43,977 nt of DNA. It comes from Sphingobacteriaceae bacterium UBA6709. GTDB taxonomy: Bacteria > Bacteroidota > Bacteroidia > Sphingobacteriales > Sphingobacteriaceae. Both the position numbers and the translations under genes were made by a program. Every line of letters starts with the position of its first letter. Within the stretch, counting starts at the first letter, position 1. The DNA is taken from positions 1 to 43,977 of the forward strand of contig DKIV01000006.1 in the NCBI GenBank assembly GCA_002454425.1. Direction: 5' to 3'. The notes beneath the pieces are model-generated. The model ran no database searches. It saw nothing but the letters and a program-made list of their open reading frames with translations, and was not told the DNA's origin. Below, piece after piece: positions 7,872 through 16,966 of the stretch.

Positions 7872-8753
7872 ATGGCGACAGATACGACAGACCTCTTGCA
7901 AAGGGTTCGCAAAATTGAAATAAAATCGCGGGGATTAAGTACTAACCTCCTCTCAGGCGAATACCAAACGGCTTTTAAAGGTCGCGGAATGGCCTTCAGT
8001 GAGGTAAGAGAATATGAACCAGGAGATGAAATCAGGACCATAGACTGGAATGTAACCGCGCGCTTTAACCATCCCTACGTTAAAGTGTTCAACGAAGAAC
8101 GTGAGCTTACCGTAATGCTGCTCATCGACATCAGTGGATCTGAATTTTTTGGTACACAACAGCGACTAAAGCGCGAGCTGATCACCGAAATAGCCGCTGT
8201 ACTGGCCTTCTCAGCTATTCAGAACAACGATAAAGTGGGCGTCATCTTCTTTACTGACAGAATTGAAAAGTTTATTCCCCCACAAAAGGGAAAAAGCCAC
8301 ATCCTGATGATCATCCGCGAACTCCTTGCCTTTAAGCCTCAAAATAAAGGCACTGATATATCGATGGCCTTACGCTATTTCACGAATGTCATCAAAAAGA
8401 GGAGCACGGCCTTCCTGCTGTCAGATTTCATGAGTCCCTCCTTTGAGCAGGCTCTGAAAATAGCCTCACGAAAGCACGACCTACTGGCGCTACGTATTTA
8501 CGATAAGCACGATGAGGAAATGCCTGATCTGGGAATCATACCGGTGCAGGACATGGAAAGCGGGCAATATTTTTGGATTGATACCGGCAGTGCTACCGTG
8601 CGCGCCGAATACAAAGAAAAAGCAGTAAAGAACAATCAGCTATTGGAGCAGACATTTAGAAAGGCGGGGCTTGATTTTGCCAGCATTGCTACCGACCAGC
8701 AATACATCCAGCCGATCGTAGGTCTTTTTAAAAAAAGAGGGGCACGAAGATGA
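7872..8753 (+). CDS. DUF58 domain protein of the Bat operon
   Basis: 293 residues, soluble. It has the DUF58 core: GEYQTAFKGRGMAFSEVREY followed by EPGDEIRTIDWNVTARF, then a vWA-like fold with LLIDISGSEFFG. DUF58 proteins almost always sit next to a MoxR gene and are thought to be clients or partners of it. The stop overlaps the start of the next gene (ATGA at 8750-8753), which indicates translational coupling. The DISGS sequence keeps the metal-ion-dependent adhesion site (MIDAS) serines. The cytoplasmic location is inferred from the lack of a signal peptide. Confidence 0.95.
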   Translation: MATDTTDLLQRVRKIEIKSRGLSTNLLSGEYQTAFKGRGMAFSEVREYEPGDEIRTIDWNVTARFNHPYVKVFNEERELTVMLLIDISGSEFFGTQQRLKRELITEIAAVLAFSAIQNNDKVGVIFFTDRIEKFIPPQKGKSHILMIIRELLAFKPQNKGTDISMALRYFTNVIKKRSTAFLLSDFMSPSFEQALKIASRKHDLLALRIYDKHDEEMPDLGIIPVQDMESGQYFWIDTGSATVRAEYKEKAVKNNQLLEQTFRKAGLDFASIATDQQYIQPIVGLFKKRGARR

Positions 8754-9703
8754 AAGTCATTAAAATAATAGCGATAGGTATCCTCCTGTGCTGCGGGCAA
8801 TATTCTTATAGCCAGCTGAGTGCCACATCAAAGATTGACGCGCCGTCATTAAAGATCGGCGAGCAGACTGTCTTTCGTATCGCGGCACATATTAAAGCAG
8901 GTGAGAAAGTTACCTTCCCCCCGTTCACCGATACTTTAATCAAGAACGTGATGATTGTCGGAGTTAAAACCGATACCATCGTAGAAAAAGAAGATCCACA
9001 AAAGCTAAGCCTGGTGCGGCAGCTTACCATCACCTCGTTCGAACCCGGGACATATAACATCCCTTCATTTACAGTTAGCACGGGCAGTCAAAAAGCAAAC
9101 ACGCAGCCAGCTACCCTTGAATTTACGAACGTAGCAGTCGACACAAGCAAGGCCTTCTATGATATTAAGCAACCAATGCAGGTTGAATATGGCATTTTAG
9201 ACTGGCTTCGCGATAACTGGCACTGGATACTTCTGGCCATAGTGGCTATTGCCGCTGCCATCGCCGCGTTCATTTATTTGCGAAAAAGACCTCGCAAAGC
9301 AGCTGTGCCGCTTTCCCCCAAGCCCTCGGAATCGGAAGACGCACGTGCTTTACGTCGCTTAAACGAACTGAAAAATAGATCATTATGGCAAACGGGAGAA
9401 GTAAAACTATATTATAGCGAGCTCACCGATATCCTTAGAGAATATCTGGAGGCACGCTTTGGCATTCAGACCATGGAAAAAACCACCGCAGAAATATTCA
9501 CCAGCATGCGTCAGATCAAAAACATCTCTCAGGATAATAAAGCAGAGCTTCGACAAATACTCGAGGTCGCGGATCTGGTGAAATTCGCTAAAGGCAGTCC
9601 GCTACCGGAAGAAAACAAGGCTCATCTGGAGTACGCCATTGAGTTTGTAAACAAAAGCCGGCGGGCAGCGGAAATAACAGAGAAGGAACAAGGTCATGTT
9701 TAA
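8750..9703 (+). CDS. Bat-operon membrane protein between DUF58 and batA
   Basis: 317 residues. A signal peptide (MKVIKIIAIGILLCCGQYSY, cleaved near SYSQ) leads into an extracytoplasmic beta-rich domain (about 22-150), then one transmembrane helix WILLAIVAIAAAIAAFIYL (about 158-176) and a cytoplasmic helical tail with LYYSELTDILREYLEARFGI. This layout (secreted beta domain, TM, short cytoplasmic domain) resembles a shortened BatD, and an anonymous gene in this slot is usual in Bacteroidota Bat operons. It overlaps the DUF58 gene by 4 bp and batA by 8 bp. The function is unknown; by position it is part of the Bat membrane complex. Confidence 0.9.
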   Translation: MKVIKIIAIGILLCCGQYSYSQLSATSKIDAPSLKIGEQTVFRIAAHIKAGEKVTFPPFTDTLIKNVMIVGVKTDTIVEKEDPQKLSLVRQLTITSFEPGTYNIPSFTVSTGSQKANTQPATLEFTNVAVDTSKAFYDIKQPMQVEYGILDWLRDNWHWILLAIVAIAAAIAAFIYLRKRPRKAAVPLSPKPSESEDARALRRLNELKNRSLWQTGEVKLYYSELTDILREYLEARFGIQTMEKTTAEIFTSMRQIKNISQDNKAELRQILEVADLVKFAKGSPLPEENKAHLEYAIEFVNKSRRAAEITEKEQGHV

Positions 9704-10694
9704 AGGAATCGAATTTGCAAATCCCGGCTTTTTCTGGCTGGCTATTCTCGTAATACCCCTCATATTTTGGTATATCAGCAGAAATAAACAATTCCAGGAG
9801 CGGCTTTCCTTGTCAGCCACACAAGGCATGGCGAAGAAGGCATCCTTAAAAGTCAGCATGCGCCACAGCCTGTTCGCTCTTAGAGTAATAGCCTTACTCT
9901 TGTTAGTGATCGCCATTGCAAGACCTCAAAGTGCCATGAGTTGGAAGAATATAAATACCGAAGGCATCGACATTATCATTGCCTCCGATATTTCAGGAAG
10001 TATGCTTGCCGAAGACTTCAAACCCAACAGGCTCGAGGCCGGCAAAAACATCGCCATAGACTTTATCAAAGAGCGTCCCGAAGATCGTATCGGACTGGTG
10101 GTGTTCAGCGGTGAAGCCTTCACGCAATGTCCCCTGACCATCGACCATGATGTGTTGATAAATATGTTTTCCGGTATAAAGAACGGCATGATAGAGGATG
10201 GCACCGCGATCGGCATGGGACTGGCAACCGCCGTAAATCGACTGAAGACCAGCGAGGCGAAGAGTAAAGTCGTGATCTTGCTTACGGATGGATCCAACAA
10301 CGCCGGATCTATCCCACCCCTCTCCGCGGCCGAAATTGCCAAGCACTTTGGTGTGCGCGTGTATACGGTTGGCGTCGGCACCAATGGTACAGCGCCCTAC
10401 CCGGTACCCGACGGCTTTGGAGGCGTGACCTATCAACGTATGCCTGTACAGATTGACGAGGCCACATTAAGCAAAATCGCCAAAACTACGGGAGGCAAGT
10501 ACTTCCGCGCGACAAACAACAATAAGCTCAAAGAGATCTATCAGCAAATAGATCAGCTGGAAAAAGCGAAGATCGCCGTTACACAATACCGGAAACACAC
10601 AGAACTGTTTCTGCCCTTCGCCATCCTCGCGGCTTTACTGCTGTTAACAGAATTTTTATTGAGAAACTCTCTTTACAGAGGCATCCTATCTTAG
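9696..10694 (+). CDS. batA: BatA, vWA membrane protein
   Basis: 332 residues with two N-terminal hydrophobic helices (11-26 and about 60-76), a vWA domain and a C-terminal helix (LPFAILAALLLLTEFLL). The MIDAS motif is DISGS (98-102), followed by AEDFKPNRLEAGK. Further MIDAS elements are EDGTAIGMGL and LLTDGSNNAG. This is the standard BatA arrangement, with the vWA domain on the periplasmic or cytoplasmic face depending on the topology model. Bat proteins are linked to aerotolerance and stress survival in Bacteroides, though the mechanism is not settled. It overlaps the preceding gene by 8 bp and is followed after 2 bp by batB. Confidence 0.95.
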   Translation: MFKGIEFANPGFFWLAILVIPLIFWYISRNKQFQERLSLSATQGMAKKASLKVSMRHSLFALRVIALLLLVIAIARPQSAMSWKNINTEGIDIIIASDISGSMLAEDFKPNRLEAGKNIAIDFIKERPEDRIGLVVFSGEAFTQCPLTIDHDVLINMFSGIKNGMIEDGTAIGMGLATAVNRLKTSEAKSKVVILLTDGSNNAGSIPPLSAAEIAKHFGVRVYTVGVGTNGTAPYPVPDGFGGVTYQRMPVQIDEATLSKIAKTTGGKYFRATNNNKLKEIYQQIDQLEKAKIAVTQYRKHTELFLPFAILAALLLLTEFLLRNSLYRGILS

Positions 10695-10696
10695 AT

Positions 10697-11737
10697 ATGA
10701 TACGATTCGAACATATAGAACTCCTGTGGGCATTATGCTTAGTACCACTGAGTTTCTTTTTCTTCTATCGCAACATCCGTTGGAAAAAACGCGCGATGCG
10801 CCAGTTGGGCGACCCTGATATTATCAGGCACAACATGCCCGCCTTCTCCCAAACGAAGAGTGGGGTAAAATACCTTCTATGGAGCATCGCCTATCTACTG
10901 CTGATCGTCGGACTTGCCAATCCGCAGATCGGCTCGCGCATGGAAGAGGTAAAACGCAGTAGCGCCGATTTAATGATACTCCTTGACGTGTCTAACAGCA
11001 TGCTGGCCAAGGACCTCCCTCCTAACAGGCTGGAAAATGCGAAGATGGCACTTTCGCAATTGCTCGACCGACTGCATGACGATCGCATAGGCATCATCGT
11101 ATTTGCCGGACAGGCATACGTTCAGCTGCCCATGACCACCGATTACTCAGCAGCGAAGATCTTTCTGAATACCATCAACCCCGGAATGGTTCCCACACAG
11201 GGAACTGCTATCGGCGCAGCCATCAATCTGGGCCTGAAGTCAATGGATTTCAAAAATGGAATGGCGAAATCGATGATTATTATGACCGATGGCGAAAACC
11301 ATGAGGATGATGCTGTAAACGCAGCCTCAGCGGCCAAATCGGCCGGGGTGAGCGTAAACGTCATTGGCCTGGGCTCAGAACAAGGCGCCCCCATTCCTAT
11401 ATATTCCGGCGGACAACAGACAGGTTTCCATACCGACAGCGTAGGAAAAACGGTCATCAGTAAAATGAATGAAGAAATGTGCCGTCAGATCGCCGTCGCA
11501 GGTGGAGGCATCAGTGTGCGGGCAACAAACAGCACCGAGTCTATCAATGCCATTCTGGATCAGATTGGAAAAATGCAACGCAAAGAATACGGAACAAAAG
11601 TTTTCAAGGATTTTGAAGATCGCTTTCAGCTATTTTTAATACCAGCGTTCCTGTTGTTAGCCTTAGAATTCCTTGTCTACAATCGCAAGAACCGTCACTT
11701 AAGTCGTATAAAACTATTTGAGGTAAAAGAAGTATGA
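10697..11737 (+). CDS. batB: BatB, vWA membrane protein
   Basis: 346 residues, clearly paralogous to BatA. Two N-terminal helices (8-24 and about 58-74) are followed by a vWA domain with MIDAS DVSNS (97-101) and SMLAKDLPPNRLENAKMALS. GTAIGAAINLGL and IIMTDGENHEDD supply the other MIDAS residues. A C-terminal helix (FLIPAFLLLALEFLVY) precedes a basic tail. The stop overlaps the batC ATG (ATGA, 11734-11737), so the two are translationally coupled. It is inferred to form a hetero-oligomer with BatA. Confidence 0.95.
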   Translation: MIRFEHIELLWALCLVPLSFFFFYRNIRWKKRAMRQLGDPDIIRHNMPAFSQTKSGVKYLLWSIAYLLLIVGLANPQIGSRMEEVKRSSADLMILLDVSNSMLAKDLPPNRLENAKMALSQLLDRLHDDRIGIIVFAGQAYVQLPMTTDYSAAKIFLNTINPGMVPTQGTAIGAAINLGLKSMDFKNGMAKSMIIMTDGENHEDDAVNAASAAKSAGVSVNVIGLGSEQGAPIPIYSGGQQTGFHTDSVGKTVISKMNEEMCRQIAVAGGGISVRATNSTESINAILDQIGKMQRKEYGTKVFKDFEDRFQLFLIPAFLLLALEFLVYNRKNRHLSRIKLFEVKEV

Positions 11738-12477
11738 AACAGGCATTAGTTTTAACAATACTTATATGCTGTTATCTGGCAAGCCGGGCGCAGCAGGAAA
11801 AGAAATATATTGCAAACGGCAACAAGCTTTATTCAGCACAGAAATATAAGGAAGCTCAGCTCCAATACCTTGAGTCACTAAAGAAGAACAAGGCCTCGAC
11901 AGCAGGGAGCTTCAACCTGGCCGACGCCATGTACAAGCAAAAGAACTTTAAGGGCGCGGCTGAGCTTTTCAACAAAATTGCTTCCGCCGATAAAACCGGC
12001 AAAGCGCTAAATGCCGCGGCATATCACAATTTAGGGAATTCCCTTCTTTCTGAAAGTAAGTACGAGGAGAGTATTGAGGCCTACAAAAAGTCGCTTTTGC
12101 AAAATCCAACGGACGAGCAAACACGCTATAACCTCGCTTATGCCCGCGAGAAGTTGAAGCAACAGCAAAACAAAGACAAGCAAAACAAAGATAAGAACAA
12201 GGATAAGCAAGATCAAAACAAGAAAGATCAGAAGCAACAAGACAAAAATAAGGATCAGGACAAGAAGGATCAGAAGAAAAATGACGATGGAAAAAATGAC
12301 CAGAAGGATGATAAACATAAGAATGGGCAGCAGCCCCGTCAAGATCCTGGTCAGCTTTCCAAAGAAGACGCTGAGCGTATGCTCAACGAACTGAACAATC
12401 AGGAGAAGAACACACAAGACAAATTAAACGCTAAGAAATTTAAAGGAGCACGTACCAGAGTAAGCAAAGACTGGTAA
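11734..12477 (+). CDS. batC: BatC, TPR protein with charged low-complexity linker
   Basis: 247 residues. A signal peptide (MKQALVLTILICCYLASRAQ) leads to tetratricopeptide repeats (about 22-135), including AYHNLGNSLLSESKYEESIE. After the TPRs a strongly charged tract of Lys, Asp, Gln and Asn (about 140-205) is built on repeating KDK/QNK/KDQ units. A short conserved C-terminal helix LSKEDAERMLNELNNQEKNT follows. This three-part layout is characteristic of BatC. The tract is encoded by a purine-rich run that produces a long leucine-rich antisense frame of no significance. It overlaps batB by 4 bp and ends 9 bp before batD. Confidence 0.93.
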   Translation: MKQALVLTILICCYLASRAQQEKKYIANGNKLYSAQKYKEAQLQYLESLKKNKASTAGSFNLADAMYKQKNFKGAAELFNKIASADKTGKALNAAAYHNLGNSLLSESKYEESIEAYKKSLLQNPTDEQTRYNLAYAREKLKQQQNKDKQNKDKNKDKQDQNKKDQKQQDKNKDQDKKDQKKNDDGKNDQKDDKHKNGQQPRQDPGQLSKEDAERMLNELNNQEKNTQDKLNAKKFKGARTRVSKDW

Positions 12478-12486
12478 TATTTCTAT

Positions 12487-14307
12487 ATGAGAGCAGTAAA
12501 ATATTTAGTATTCATTCTCGTTGGCCTGCTATCACTATCAACCAGGGCGCAAGGCATTCGCTTCACAGCTGCCAGCAGTGCGAGTGAAGTCAACGTCGGA
12601 GACGCTTTTGAGATTAGCTATACCTTAAACGGCAGCTCCGATGACTTTAACCCTCCGGCCTTAAACGGACTGCAAGTCGTAGGTGGCCCCAACGTATCGT
12701 CGAGCATGAGCTCCATCAATGGGAACATGAGCACCAGTGTTACTTACAGCTATTATGTTGTAGCACCACGCGAAGGAACCTATAACATCGGACCGGCAAG
12801 CATCAGCGTTGGAGGAAAAGTCTATAAATCCAACGCACTCGTAGTACGAGCCCTGAAAGGCAACGCGCGAAATCATCAAAACGCCGCCCCACAAGCGCAG
12901 GCACAGAGTATGCCCGATAACAACGTCGCCGAACTCAGCACCGGAAAACTCGCTGACAATCTCTTTCTGCGGGCCGCCCCTGCGCGCACCTCTGTATATG
13001 TCGGGCAGTCCCTACCCATCGACTTCAAGCTTTATACGCGTGTTTCAGTACTAGACCTGCAGGCCGACAAAGTGCCTGATATGAATGGGTTCTGGTCTGA
13101 AGAGATAAAGAACAGCGGTCAGCAGGTAAAGATGAGCGAAGAGAATTATAAGGGTCGTCCGTTTAAGGTGGCAACCCTGAAACAGAACGTCCTCTTCGCC
13201 GATCATGCCGGTGCGCTGAAGATCGAGCCTATGGAAATCACCACGCTCGTAAGGCAACAGGCGCCCGCGCGCAGTGTCATTGACCAGCTATTTGGCGGAA
13301 CCTATGAAGATGTGAACTATAAGCTGAAAAGTCCTGCCGTAGTTATTCAGGTAAAGCCACTTCCAGAGGCCGGAAAACCAGCGGGATTCAACGGCGCCGT
13401 AGGCAGATTCACCATTAGAACCTCGCTCGATAAGAGGGAGATTAAAGCGAATGAGCCCCTGACGCTTCAGATAAAGATCGCCGGTACAGGAAACTTAAAG
13501 TTGCTTAGCGCCCCCCAACCCGATCTCCCTCAGGGCTTTGAAAAATATGATCCCAAGATCACCGACTCTATAAATGTTGGAGAAACGGGCATGTCGGGAA
13601 GCAGGACCTTCAGCTATGTCATCATCCCCAGAAACGAAGGTAAATTCAGCATCTCCGGATATCGGTTCAGCTATTTTGATCCTCAAGCCAAACGATACAC
13701 GGAAGTTCAGGGTGATCCATTTGAAATAACCGTGCTCAAGGGCGAGCCCGGCAAGGCTACGGTTTACGATGGCTCACAATCTGAGATCAGAGAAAAAAAT
13801 AAAGACATTGCCTTCATAAAACTGGGCTCAGCCGATATTACAAATGCTGACGACCAATTCTATGGTTCATGGAAATTCTTCGCCTCTGCCCTGTTGGCTA
13901 TATTCCTTTTCCTGGGAGCTTATGTATATCGGAGATTGCAAATCGCCAGAAATAGCGATCCACTAAAAGTACGCAGTCAAAAAGCCGCTGCCGTAGCAGA
14001 TAAGAGGTTGGCCGCCGCCAGCAAAGCAATACAATCCGGCGACCAGGCCGCGTTCTACGAAGAAGTTTCGAAGGCCTTGTACGACTACCTGAGCGACCGG
14101 TTCAATATCCCTAAATCCGAGCTAAACAGAACTCAGATAAACGAACGATTGGTTTCTCAGACCATTACAGAAGACATAAGATCAAGAATCCTTGAACTAC
14201 TGGACACTTGCGAAATGGCCCGCTACGCTCCTGTCAGCAAATCCGCGGATAATACGGTTTTACAAAACGCTAAAAACACGATATATGACATTGAAAAAAG
14301 CGTATAA
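12487..14307 (+). CDS. batD: BatD, oxygen-tolerance membrane protein
   Basis: 606 residues. A signal peptide ending LLSLSTRAQG is followed by a long extracytoplasmic region of beta domains, including the conserved FTAASSASEVNVGDAFEISY, LFLRAAPARTSVYVGQSLPI and TLQIKIAGTGNLKLL segments. One transmembrane helix lies at about 460-480 (FFASALLAIFLFLGAYVY). The cytoplasmic tail carries FYEEVSKALYDYLSDRFNIP, the same helical module as in the protein encoded at 8750-9703. Length and order match BatD (PF13584). Its 3' end overlaps the batE start by 23 bp. It is presumed to bridge the periplasm and the vWA proteins. Confidence 0.94.
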   Translation: MRAVKYLVFILVGLLSLSTRAQGIRFTAASSASEVNVGDAFEISYTLNGSSDDFNPPALNGLQVVGGPNVSSSMSSINGNMSTSVTYSYYVVAPREGTYNIGPASISVGGKVYKSNALVVRALKGNARNHQNAAPQAQAQSMPDNNVAELSTGKLADNLFLRAAPARTSVYVGQSLPIDFKLYTRVSVLDLQADKVPDMNGFWSEEIKNSGQQVKMSEENYKGRPFKVATLKQNVLFADHAGALKIEPMEITTLVRQQAPARSVIDQLFGGTYEDVNYKLKSPAVVIQVKPLPEAGKPAGFNGAVGRFTIRTSLDKREIKANEPLTLQIKIAGTGNLKLLSAPQPDLPQGFEKYDPKITDSINVGETGMSGSRTFSYVIIPRNEGKFSISGYRFSYFDPQAKRYTEVQGDPFEITVLKGEPGKATVYDGSQSEIREKNKDIAFIKLGSADITNADDQFYGSWKFFASALLAIFLFLGAYVYRRLQIARNSDPLKVRSQKAAAVADKRLAAASKAIQSGDQAAFYEEVSKALYDYLSDRFNIPKSELNRTQINERLVSQTITEDIRSRILELLDTCEMARYAPVSKSADNTVLQNAKNTIYDIEKSV

Positions 14308-15055
14308 CTTAGTTCTGGCGCTTGTGGCATTCCTGCCATTTATTGCAGCTGCACAAAATAGCGCCGACAGCATCTTCAGCAAGGCCAACGATGCCTATAA
14401 AAGCAAGCGTTATGAAGAGGCGCTGAAGCAATACAACATGCTATTGTCAGAGGACAATCAGTCATTCAATGTTCTCTATAACATTGGTAATTGTTATTAT
14501 CGTTTGGGAAACATACCTCAGGCCATTCTAAACTACGAAAAAGCACGCAAGCTTAATCCCGCGGACGATGACGTAAATAAGAACCTGGTCATGGCGAATA
14601 GTCGCATTATTGACAAGCCCGCTGAATATCCTGAATTTTTTCTTTACAAAGCATGGCGCGCTGTTTTTCTTGCCACGCGCACCGATACCTTCGCTATTCT
14701 GGCTGTGATATTACTTTTTCTTTCGGCGCTGGCCTTTAGCTGGTATCTCTTCGCGAGAACTGTCGCTTTGCGGAAAGCCGGCTTTTATAGCGGACTGTGT
14801 TCGCTCGTGCTGGCGGTGGTGCTATTGGGCCTCGCTCACGCACAGAACAACTATTTCCTCAATACGCGCCAGGCCATAGCCACCGATAATGCGGTCAATG
14901 TACTTAGTGCTCCTGAAGCTGGAGCGAAGGAGTTGTTCACCATACACGCCGGCACCAAAATAAATATTGATGAGCGGGAGAACGAATGGATAAAAATATC
15001 GCTGCCAAACGGCACAGCCGGTTGGGCAAGTACACAATCATTCTCGGAAATATAA
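14285..15055 (+). CDS. batE: BatE, TPR and SH3 membrane protein
   Basis: 256 residues from the ATG at 14285 (MTLKKAYNLVLALVAFLPFI), which starts a proper signal peptide; the frame continues upstream into batD but would lack a secretion signal. TPRs span about 25-120 (NVLYNIGNCYYRLGNIPQAI). Two transmembrane helices follow (FAILAVILLFLSALAFSWYL and GLCSLVLAVVLLGLAHA), and the C-terminus is a bacterial SH3-like domain (VNVLSAPEAGAKELFTIHAG, then NEWIKISLPNGTAGWA). That is the normal BatE architecture. It is the last gene of the operon and overlaps batD by 23 bp in another frame. Confidence 0.93.
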   Translation: MTLKKAYNLVLALVAFLPFIAAAQNSADSIFSKANDAYKSKRYEEALKQYNMLLSEDNQSFNVLYNIGNCYYRLGNIPQAILNYEKARKLNPADDDVNKNLVMANSRIIDKPAEYPEFFLYKAWRAVFLATRTDTFAILAVILLFLSALAFSWYLFARTVALRKAGFYSGLCSLVLAVVLLGLAHAQNNYFLNTRQAIATDNAVNVLSAPEAGAKELFTIHAGTKINIDERENEWIKISLPNGTAGWASTQSFSEI

Positions 15056-15063
15056 ACATACCT

Positions 15064-15091
15064 GGCGAGCGCGCAACGTAGCCTCGCCTTT
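15064..15091 (+). terminator. Possible terminator of the Bat operon
   Basis: GGCGAG (15064-15069) pairs with CTCGCC (15083-15088) across a 13-nt loop and is followed by TTT, 8 bp after the batE stop. The T run is short, so this is a weak intrinsic terminator at best. Confidence 0.4.
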
Positions 15092-15237
15092 GTCACTAAA
15101 CCCAAGTCTTCTTCCTTGTATGCAGAAAAAGAAGAACTGCTCCCAGTAACCCGGTGCGTTTTTTCCGGCATCCTGGTAACCTTCTCATTACCTCAACGTA
15201 TAACCATCTGAAAAGGACACACTTTTCAGAGAAATCA

Positions 15238-16164
15238 ATGAGGACGCATACTCGTCTGATCTACGTCAGGCACTCAATATTTTCTTTATTAATGCTTTTT
15301 TTGACAGTGCTAATCTCAGAGGACGGCTTCGCTCACGCGTCCCCTGGTTTCAGCCGGGCCATGCTCAATCAAAGCATGTCAGACGATGACGACAGCACCC
15401 GATGTACTACCGTGCGTCCGGTGGTACTATGCGCGCCCTCAGTGGTAATAAACGGGAGAGCCGACAAAGTATCAAACCCCGATTACGAGATCATCTGGTC
15501 TACCGGAGAACGCGGGCCATCCATCACCGTCTCCAACTCGGGCACCTACTCTGTAGAATATCGCTACAAGCCCGGAAACCGGGCAGAGAACGGCGACTTT
15601 GAAAAGGGAAATACACTGTTCACAAGTGCCTATACATTCAGGGCCGACAACGGTAATCTTGCAACAAATGGATACGACTCCGAGCTCTGGAGTGAGAAAA
15701 CCTATGCCGTAGTAAGCAATCCGCGATTGGTACATGCCAATTTCCCCAACGGCATGGGAGATCACACTTCCGGCAGCGGACGGATGATGGTCATCAATGG
15801 CTCCACAGATCAGAATGTCAATATCTGGGCTCAAAAGATTGAGGTGCTTCCGAATACCTGTTATGTTTTCTCCATATACGCATCCTCCCTCACGCCCATT
15901 GCTCCGGCAAATCTAATTTTCTCCATAAACGATAGCCAATTCGGCGTCATCAAGCTCACCTCTACGGTAAATAAATGGACCGAGTTTAAGCGTATCTGGT
16001 ATTCGGGAAACTACACAGAAGCAAGAATAGCTATTGTCAATCAAACCACCGAGCTCAATGGAAACGACTTCGCTCTGGACGACATCACCTTCGTACCCTA
16101 CGAAAAAGAGGTGATCAATGTCGACCTCAAGCCCAAAGATCCTATAATTCAACCAAACTATTAA
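15238..16164 (+). CDS. Secreted surface protein, PKD-like plus jelly-roll domain
   Basis: 308 residues from the ATG at 15238 (MRTHTRLIYVRHSIFSLLML); the frame extends to 15154 without a plausible start. A signal peptide ends near FAHA. After an acidic stretch (SMSDDDDS) comes a short Ig/PKD-like segment (EIIWSTGERGPSITVSNSGT). Then comes a jelly-roll-type domain beginning ENGDFEKGNTLFTSAYTFRA and closing with NGNDFALDDITFVPY, a layout seen in CBM- or DUF642-like modules. It has no T9SS sorting domain of its own; the protein ends DPIIQPNY. The next protein ends PSITPNY, so both share a short tail. It begins a four-gene cassette with the adhesin and PorP genes. A role in surface attachment is inferred. 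Confidence 0.75.
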   Translation: MRTHTRLIYVRHSIFSLLMLFLTVLISEDGFAHASPGFSRAMLNQSMSDDDDSTRCTTVRPVVLCAPSVVINGRADKVSNPDYEIIWSTGERGPSITVSNSGTYSVEYRYKPGNRAENGDFEKGNTLFTSAYTFRADNGNLATNGYDSELWSEKTYAVVSNPRLVHANFPNGMGDHTSGSGRMMVINGSTDQNVNIWAQKIEVLPNTCYVFSIYASSLTPIAPANLIFSINDSQFGVIKLTSTVNKWTEFKRIWYSGNYTEARIAIVNQTTELNGNDFALDDITFVPYEKEVINVDLKPKDPIIQPNY

Positions 16165-16181
16165 TAACAACAATTTAAGTC

Positions 16182-16955
16182 ATGAAAAACATCCCCGGCC
16201 TGCGCGCCCTATTACTCCTGATGCTATGTATCTGCGGATTATATTCATCTGCTGCAGAAGGCGACCCCAGCATTCCTTTTGATTCAACAAAAGTTAACAG
16301 CTATCCCGTGGCTGACAGCATTCCTTCTTACCAAAACACGGCGATTATCTGTGAGGGGAATCCTATAAAGCTTAAATATAACAACACTGCGGATCCCAAT
16401 CCCGCATCGCTTACCTACGAATGGTATAAGGAAGAGCAAGGTACAACCGCGATCGTAACTGCCGCTAGCGGAACGGGAAAAAACACCTATCAGGAAGCCA
16501 ATCCGAAGCCAGGCAAATACATATATAAATTACGCATGGTAAACGCTAACAATTGTGCCTCCGAAGAAGCCTTCTTCACCGTATACGTATTGCCGGCACT
16601 GACGATAACGTTACCATCAAACCAGGAAATGTGTGCCGCAACTACAGGAAACACCACCGACGCTAAGGAGATGACCAGAGACATCAAGTCAATCATCCCA
16701 TATACAAGCATATTCAAATATACGTACTCATGGAACGAAAAAACGCCTACTAATACCGCAGGATCAGATATTTCAACGGCTAAAGATATTACCGTAAAAG
16801 ATAAGGTCGATACGGGTGATTACACCTATACGGTTACAGTGAAATACGATCAATCCGTATACAAACTGCTAGGTGATATATGTTCAACATCTGAAACTCG
16901 TACCATTAAGGTGATTCCTGTTCCTGGCAAACCTTCAATTACGCCAAACTACTAA
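16182..16955 (+). CDS. Secreted Ig/PKD-like protein with PNY tail
   Basis: 257 residues. A signal peptide (LRALLLLMLCICGLYSSAAE) is followed by two Ig/PKD-like modules: one around AIICEGNPIKLKYNNTADPN, TYEWYKEEQG and YIYKLRMVNANNCAS, another around TYSWNEKTPTNTAGSD and YTYTVTVKYDQS. Cysteines in IICEG and NNCAS, and MCAAT and DICSTS, could form one disulphide per module. The C-terminus PVPGKPSITPNY resembles the tail of the preceding protein. There is no membrane anchor or recognised sorting domain. It lies 17 bp after the preceding gene and 11 bp before the CHU_C adhesin gene. The family is not recognised beyond the fold; this looks like a short filament or adhesin subunit secreted with its neighbours. 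Confidence 0.75.
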   Translation: MKNIPGLRALLLLMLCICGLYSSAAEGDPSIPFDSTKVNSYPVADSIPSYQNTAIICEGNPIKLKYNNTADPNPASLTYEWYKEEQGTTAIVTAASGTGKNTYQEANPKPGKYIYKLRMVNANNCASEEAFFTVYVLPALTITLPSNQEMCAATTGNTTDAKEMTRDIKSIIPYTSIFKYTYSWNEKTPTNTAGSDISTAKDITVKDKVDTGDYTYTVTVKYDQSVYKLLGDICSTSETRTIKVIPVPGKPSITPNY

Positions 16956-16966
16956 AAGAGGTTAGA

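Noticed and set aside
12031..12417. Leucine/isoleucine-rich antisense ORF opposite batC
   Set aside because: It is the mirror of the Lys/Asp/Gln low-complexity tract of BatC and has no independent gene features.
14192..14284. Upstream extension of batE
   Set aside because: It lies within batD and would place 31 residues before the signal peptide; the ATG at 14285 is the natural start.
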